Below, piece by piece: positions 47,141 to 50,300 of a DNA stretch of 50,300 nucleotides; position 1 is the first letter of the stretch, and each line of letters starts with the position of its first letter. The stretch lies in assembly GCF_901687125.1 (NCBI RefSeq), contig NZ_CABFJY010000010.1, positions 1 to 50,300 on the forward strand, written 5' to 3'. The notes beneath the pieces were generated by a model, which had not been told where the DNA came from, did not search any database, and was given only the letters and a program-made list of their open reading frames with translations. A program made the position numbers and the translations under genes. The DNA comes from Actinobacillus vicugnae. GTDB lineage: Bacteria; Pseudomonadota; Gammaproteobacteria; Enterobacterales; Pasteurellaceae.

Positions 47141-48994
47141 TTATAAATTTACTACTGCTTGGATTCTTTGTTCAATGCCTGCTGCATCTAAACCTAAATC
47201 TGCATAACTTTCAGCTTGAGTCGCTTGTGGTACAAAGAAATCTGGAATACCGAGCATCACAAGCGGTCGAATTTTACCAATTTTTTGCAAATATTCATTC
47301 ACGAAACTGCCCGCCCCGCCCTGAATCGCATTCTCTTCTAAGGTCACCAATAACTGATGAGAGTCCGCTAATTCAGACACTAATTGTTCATCAAGTGGCT
47401 TCACAAAGCGCATATCGACCAACGTATAGTCATATTTTTCCGCCACAATTTTGGCTTTATTGAGCAATGGCCCAAAGTTCAGAATCGCCACTTTTTGCCC
47501 TTGGCGAATCGGCTTAGCTTTACCAAGCTCAAGAACTTGCATAGGCTCTAATGGCACACCCTGTGCATTGCCTCTTGGGTAACGCACAGCAGTCGGCGCA
47601 TTGGTATGATAAGCGGTATAAAGCATTTGACGCATTTCATTTTCATCCGATGGACACATAATGGTCATATTCGGAATGCAACGCATAAAGCTCACATCAA
47701 ACGCACCTTGATGGGTTTGTCCATCTGCTCCAACAATTCCCGCACGGTCAATTGCAAAAATTACAGGTAAATTTTGGATTGCCACATCGTGAATCAGCTG
47801 ATCATAAGCACGTTGTAAGAAGCTTGAATAAATCGCTACTACAGGTTTATAACCTGCAATCGCCAGCCCTGCACCAAAAGTGACTGCGTGCTGTTCCGCA
47901 ATCGCCACATCAAAATATTGCTGTGGAAAACGCTTAGAGAACTCAACCATTCCCGAACCTTCACGCATTGCAGGCGTAATACCAATCACTTTACTGTCCT
48001 GTTGCGCCATTTCGCATAGCCATTGCCCAAAAATATCTGAGTAGGTTGGAATCGCTTTTACTTTGGGCAATTGTCCGCAAGTGGGATCAAATTTAGGCAC
48101 GCCATGATAACCAATCGGATCATTTTCCGCTGGTTCATAACCTTTGCCTTTTTTGGTACGAACATGTAAGAACTGCGGGCCTTTTAACTCACGCATATTG
48201 CTGAGCGTTTTAAGCAATTCATCAATATTATGACCGTCAATTGGGCCGATATAGTTAAATCCAAGCTCCTCAAATAAAGTGCTTTCAGGCGAAATCACCC
48301 CCTTCATATGCTCTTCACTTTTCTTCATAAAGTTTTTAATAGTCGGCACTTTATCTAGCACTTTTTTACTGCCGTCACGCACAGTCGTATAAATTGAGCC
48401 CGAAAAAATTCGTGCTAAATGGTTATTCAGCGCACCAACATTTTCGGAAATCGACATTTCGTTATCATTTAAAATAACTAGCATATCTGTATGTAACGCA
48501 CCTGCATGGTTCATCGCTTCAAATGCCATACCTGCAGTAATCGCGCCATCCCCAATAACACAAACGGTTTTACGTCCTGCGTTTTCTTTTTCTGCCGCAA
48601 CCGCAATACCAACACCTGCACTGATGGACGTTGAAGAGTGCCCAACACTTAGCACATCATACAAACTTTCTCCACGCCAAGGGAAAGGGTGAATCCCATT
48701 CTTCTGGCGAATAGTGTGCATTTGGTCACGACGACCAGTAAGAATTTTATGAGGATAAGCTTGGTGACCAACGTCCCAAATCAGTTGATCGAAAGGGGTT
48801 TGATAAACATAATGCAAAGCCACTGTAAGCTCCACCACCCCCAAACCAGAGGCTAAATGACCGCTTGTTTGGCTAACCGATTCAAGTAAATAAGCACGAA
48901 GCTCATCCGCTACAGGTTGTAATTGCTCTTTTGAGAGCAAACGCAAATCTTCTGGAGAATTGATTTGGCTTAACAGAGGATATTTGTTTTGCAT
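47141..48994 (-). CDS. dxs: 1-deoxy-D-xylulose-5-phosphate synthase (Dxs)
   Basis: Dxs condenses pyruvate and glyceraldehyde 3-phosphate with thiamine diphosphate, the first step of the MEP isoprenoid pathway. It also feeds thiamine and pyridoxal synthesis. The 617-residue protein has [36 protein letters not shown] and [18 protein letters not shown] with the cofactor-binding GDG motif. It also has [20 protein letters not shown], and the transketolase pyrimidine domain with [16 protein letters not shown]. The start at 48994 matches the family N-terminus. A GTG at 49027 lies in a repeat and is unlikely. Confidence 0.96.
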   Translation of the reverse strand: MQNKYPLLSQINSPEDLRLLSKEQLQPVADELRAYLLESVSQTSGHLASGLGVVELTVALHYVYQTPFDQLIWDVGHQAYPHKILTGRRDQMHTIRQKNGIHPFPWRGESLYDVLSVGHSSTSISAGVGIAVAAEKENAGRKTVCVIGDGAITAGMAFEAMNHAGALHTDMLVILNDNEMSISENVGALNNHLARIFSGSIYTTVRDGSKKVLDKVPTIKNFMKKSEEHMKGVISPESTLFEELGFNYIGPIDGHNIDELLKTLSNMRELKGPQFLHVRTKKGKGYEPAENDPIGYHGVPKFDPTCGQLPKVKAIPTYSDIFGQWLCEMAQQDSKVIGITPAMREGSGMVEFSKRFPQQYFDVAIAEQHAVTFGAGLAIAGYKPVVAIYSSFLQRAYDQLIHDVAIQNLPVIFAIDRAGIVGADGQTHQGAFDVSFMRCIPNMTIMCPSDENEMRQMLYTAYHTNAPTAVRYPRGNAQGVPLEPMQVLELGKAKPIRQGQKVAILNFGPLLNKAKIVAEKYDYTLVDMRFVKPLDEQLVSELADSHQLLVTLEENAIQGGAGSFVNEYLQKIGKIRPLVMLGIPDFFVPQATQAESYADLGLDAAGIEQRIQAVVNL

Positions 48995-49009
48995 AGTGTT
49001 TTCTTTGAA

Positions 49010-49105
49010 TTTAACCACGAATAACACGGATTAACACGAACCTTGCAAAACCAACGAAAAATTTGACCGCTTGTTTTACCTTGTTCGTGTTATCTATGGT
49101 TTAAA
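49010..49105. repeat. Inverted repeat with CGTGTTA words between suhB and dxs
   Basis: TTTAACCACGAATAACACG (49010-49028) is a near complement of CGTGTTATCTATGGTTTAAA (49086-49105). TAACACGAAC (49032-49041) is the exact complement of GTTCGTGTTA (49083-49092). A USS lies in the loop. The hairpin behind amiB at 32888 shares the CACGAA, ATAACACG and CCACG words. This suggests a dispersed intergenic repeat. Confidence 0.5.
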
Positions 49106-49918
49106 TTAGTTTTTAAGATCTTCGGTTAATGTTGGTTGGATCGTATTTAAAATTTCTTTTACTACACGAGCTTGACCTGCCACCACATTACCTGATTTTA
49201 AGTAATCTGTCCCACCAACGAAGTTCGTTACAATTGCACCTGCTTCACGTGCAATTAGATCGCCCGCTGCGCAATCCCATGGTTTTAAACCGATTTCAAA
49301 GAAACCATCCACACGGTTTGCCGCAACATAGGCTAAATCCAGTGCTGCAGAACCTGTACGACGGAAATCTGCCACACCGTTATTCATTAAACCTTCGAGC
49401 ATATTTAAGTGCGCTGGACGATGTTTAGCTGCTTTGAAAGGGAAACCTGTTGCAAGTACCGTGCCGTTTAAATCACGACGCTCTGTATCTACACGCAAAC
49501 GGAATTCATTGAGTTTTGCACCTTCACCACGTACCGCAGTGAAAAGTTCGTTACGGATAGGATCGTAGACCACACCCACCGTTGTACGACCATTTTCACG
49601 TACCGCAATAGAAACTGCAAAATGAGGTAAGCGTTTCACGAAATTCGTTGTGCCATCTAATGGATCAATCACCCATTGCACATTTTCGTTTTCGCCAGTC
49701 AAAATACCTGACTCTTCACCAACAATTGCGTGATCAGGATAAGATTTACGGATCACATCAATAATCGCAGCTTCAGCCGCTTTATCAATTGCAGTTACGT
49801 AGTCATTTGTACCTTTTTGAGCCACTTCGATTTCACTCGCGGCTTGCTCATAGCCTTTAGCAATAATATTGCCTGCTTTTCGTGCAGCACGAATAGCAAT
49901 GTTTAACATTGGGTTCAT
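49106..49918 (-). CDS. suhB: Inositol-1-monophosphatase SuhB
   Basis: SuhB is a magnesium-dependent inositol monophosphatase and, in E. coli, a partner of the rRNA antitermination complex. The 270-residue protein matches E. coli SuhB (267). It starts MNPMLNIAIRAARKAGNII. It has the metal-binding glutamates of VGEESG, WVIDPLDGTTNFVKRLPHFA, YDPIRNELFTAVRGEGA and KPWDCAAGDLIAREAG. The start at 49918 has GGTGG upstream, and the longer frame lacks support. It is divergent from the gene broken by the right-hand IS. Confidence 0.95.
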   Translation of the reverse strand: MNPMLNIAIRAARKAGNIIAKGYEQAASEIEVAQKGTNDYVTAIDKAAEAAIIDVIRKSYPDHAIVGEESGILTGENENVQWVIDPLDGTTNFVKRLPHFAVSIAVRENGRTTVGVVYDPIRNELFTAVRGEGAKLNEFRLRVDTERRDLNGTVLATGFPFKAAKHRPAHLNMLEGLMNNGVADFRRTGSAALDLAYVAANRVDGFFEIGLKPWDCAAGDLIAREAGAIVTNFVGGTDYLKSGNVVAGQARVVKEILNTIQPTLTEDLKN

Positions 49919-50048
49919 AATTCCACCAGATTTTAAAGAACATAAAAAGACGTACAATTATAAAGAAACTTAGCAAATAAAGGAATAACAAGCGGTCTGA
50001 TTCTCAAATTTTTTTGCAAAAAAACGATATTTTACTAGGCGAATAAAC

Positions 50049-50054
50049 TATAAT
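50049..50054 (+). promoter_or_regulatory. -10 box of the interrupted gene at 50085
   Basis: TATAAT lies 31 bases before the start codon. No good -35 is seen at 16-18 bases; GATATT at 50026-50031 is the nearest. A promoter here would send transcripts straight into the right IS copy. Confidence 0.4.
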
Positions 50055-50084
50055 AACCCCAAATTTTCCCTAAGGAACGATAGA

Positions 50085-50175
50085 ATGAAACCAAAATTTA
50101 ATGAAAATAAACCTCGCTTTCAAACCGTTGATGAACGTCGTGATAGCAAATTCCAAACAAAATCTGACCGCTTTG
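50085..50175 (+). pseudogene. 5' fragment of a gene interrupted by the right IS copy
   Basis: AAGGA lies eight bases before an ATG that opens MKPKFNENKPRFQTVDERRD, then SKFQTKSDRF, a basic, charged, probably disordered N-terminus. Codon 31 falls at the junction with the IS at 50176. The frame reads 11 more codons into the IS and stops at 50208-50210. The composition recalls the N-terminal extensions of SpoU/TrmH-family RNA methyltransferases, but 30 residues are too few to assign it. The rest of the gene, if kept, lies beyond the other end of the IS. Confidence 0.65.
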
Positions 50176-50300
50176 TGATCTGCACCCCAAAACCTGGACA
50201 CCTAATTTGAGGTGCAGATTATGTCTTATTCTTATCAATTTCGTTTAAACATTATCAAACAAGTGACCGAACAGGATTTGGGTATTCGTGAGGTCGCTAA
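50176..50300 (+). mobile_element. IS3-family (IS150-like) insertion sequence, right copy, 5' end only
   Basis: The sequence equals the left copy (1-127 inverted) over all 125 visible bases. It begins TGATCTGCACCCCAAAA and carries a 9-bp inverted repeat (50178-50186 with 50211-50219) that covers the orfA ribosome binding site. It is inserted in the gene starting at 50085, in the same orientation as that gene. The remainder lies beyond the window. Confidence 0.8.
50221..50300 (+). CDS. Transposase OrfA of IS3-family element, N-terminal fragment (runs off the window)
   Basis: The frame from ATG 50221 is open to the window end and encodes the same residues as the left copy (MSYSYQFRLNIIKQVTEQ and onward). 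GAGGTG at 50209-50214 is the ribosome binding site. Identity to the left copy points to recent transposition or to ongoing homogenisation. Confidence 0.65.
   Translation, partial: MSYSYQFRLNIIKQVTEQDLGIREVA

Noticed and set aside
49010-49027. GTG start extending dxs by 11 residues
   Set aside because: It lies in the intergenic inverted repeat, and the extension does not fit the Dxs N-terminus.

Overview
The window is about 50 kb of chromosome from a member of the Pasteurellaceae. The main evidence is the uptake-signal word ACAAGCGGT (and its complement ACCGCTTGT), which recurs many times and often forms facing pairs just after genes. This is the Actinobacillus pleuropneumoniae-type USS dialect (Actinobacillus, Mannheimia, Bibersteinia, H. 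ducreyi), not the H. influenzae dialect. The low GC content and family-typical proteins and gene blocks (OpsX heptosyltransferase, dusB-fis, waaA-coaD, tsaE-amiB) agree. The species cannot be fixed from this sequence alone.

Both ends are the same insertion sequence in opposite orientation. Bases 1-127 (minus) and 50176-50300 (plus) are identical over their shared length, so the segment is bounded by two inverted, outward-reading IS3-family (IS150-like) copies. This is also how a short-read contig would end at a repeat. The right copy interrupts a gene of which only about 30 codons remain. A decayed end of a related IS lies at 47038-47124.

Layout: 0.1-4.7 kb holds purT (PurR box), plsB and lexA (two SOS boxes). 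4.8-10.2 kb holds mutH, a TerC-type ygdQ, nagZ, rlmC and eno. 10.2-12.1 kb is an accessory patch: a Nudix gene broken by one amber codon, an unrecognised gene, and a tandem pair of genes for 63-residue secreted peptides with two cysteines each and matching leader hairpins. 12.1-22.4 kb holds recQ, a palindromic intergenic element, cyaY, an AT-rich family 25 glycosyltransferase, tsaD, bamD, rluD, a YwiC-like membrane protein, pfkA, csdA and a secreted nuclease. 22.4-27.4 kb holds an alanine/glycine:sodium symporter under a tandem glycine riboswitch, an AI-2E family transporter, a cytochrome b562 and trhP. 27.4-38.4 kb starts with a candidate small RNA, followed by waaL-waaA-coaD-orn, tsaE-amiB, dusB-fis, sixA, pykA, an acetyltransferase and opsX. 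38.4-50.2 kb holds aroF-tyrA, the phosphoglycerate uptake system pgtP/pgtCBA, dxs and suhB.

Together these genes cover core metabolism (eno, pfkA and pykA in glycolysis; aroF-tyrA in tyrosine synthesis; dxs in isoprenoid synthesis), lipooligosaccharide assembly (waaL, waaA, opsX, the GT25 gene), the t6A tRNA pathway (tsaD, tsaE) and DNA repair (lexA, mutH, recQ). The least explained parts are the twin secreted peptides and their leaders, the small-RNA candidate at 27465-27526, the palindromic element at 14002-14160, and the IS leader hairpin that covers the transposase ribosome binding site.
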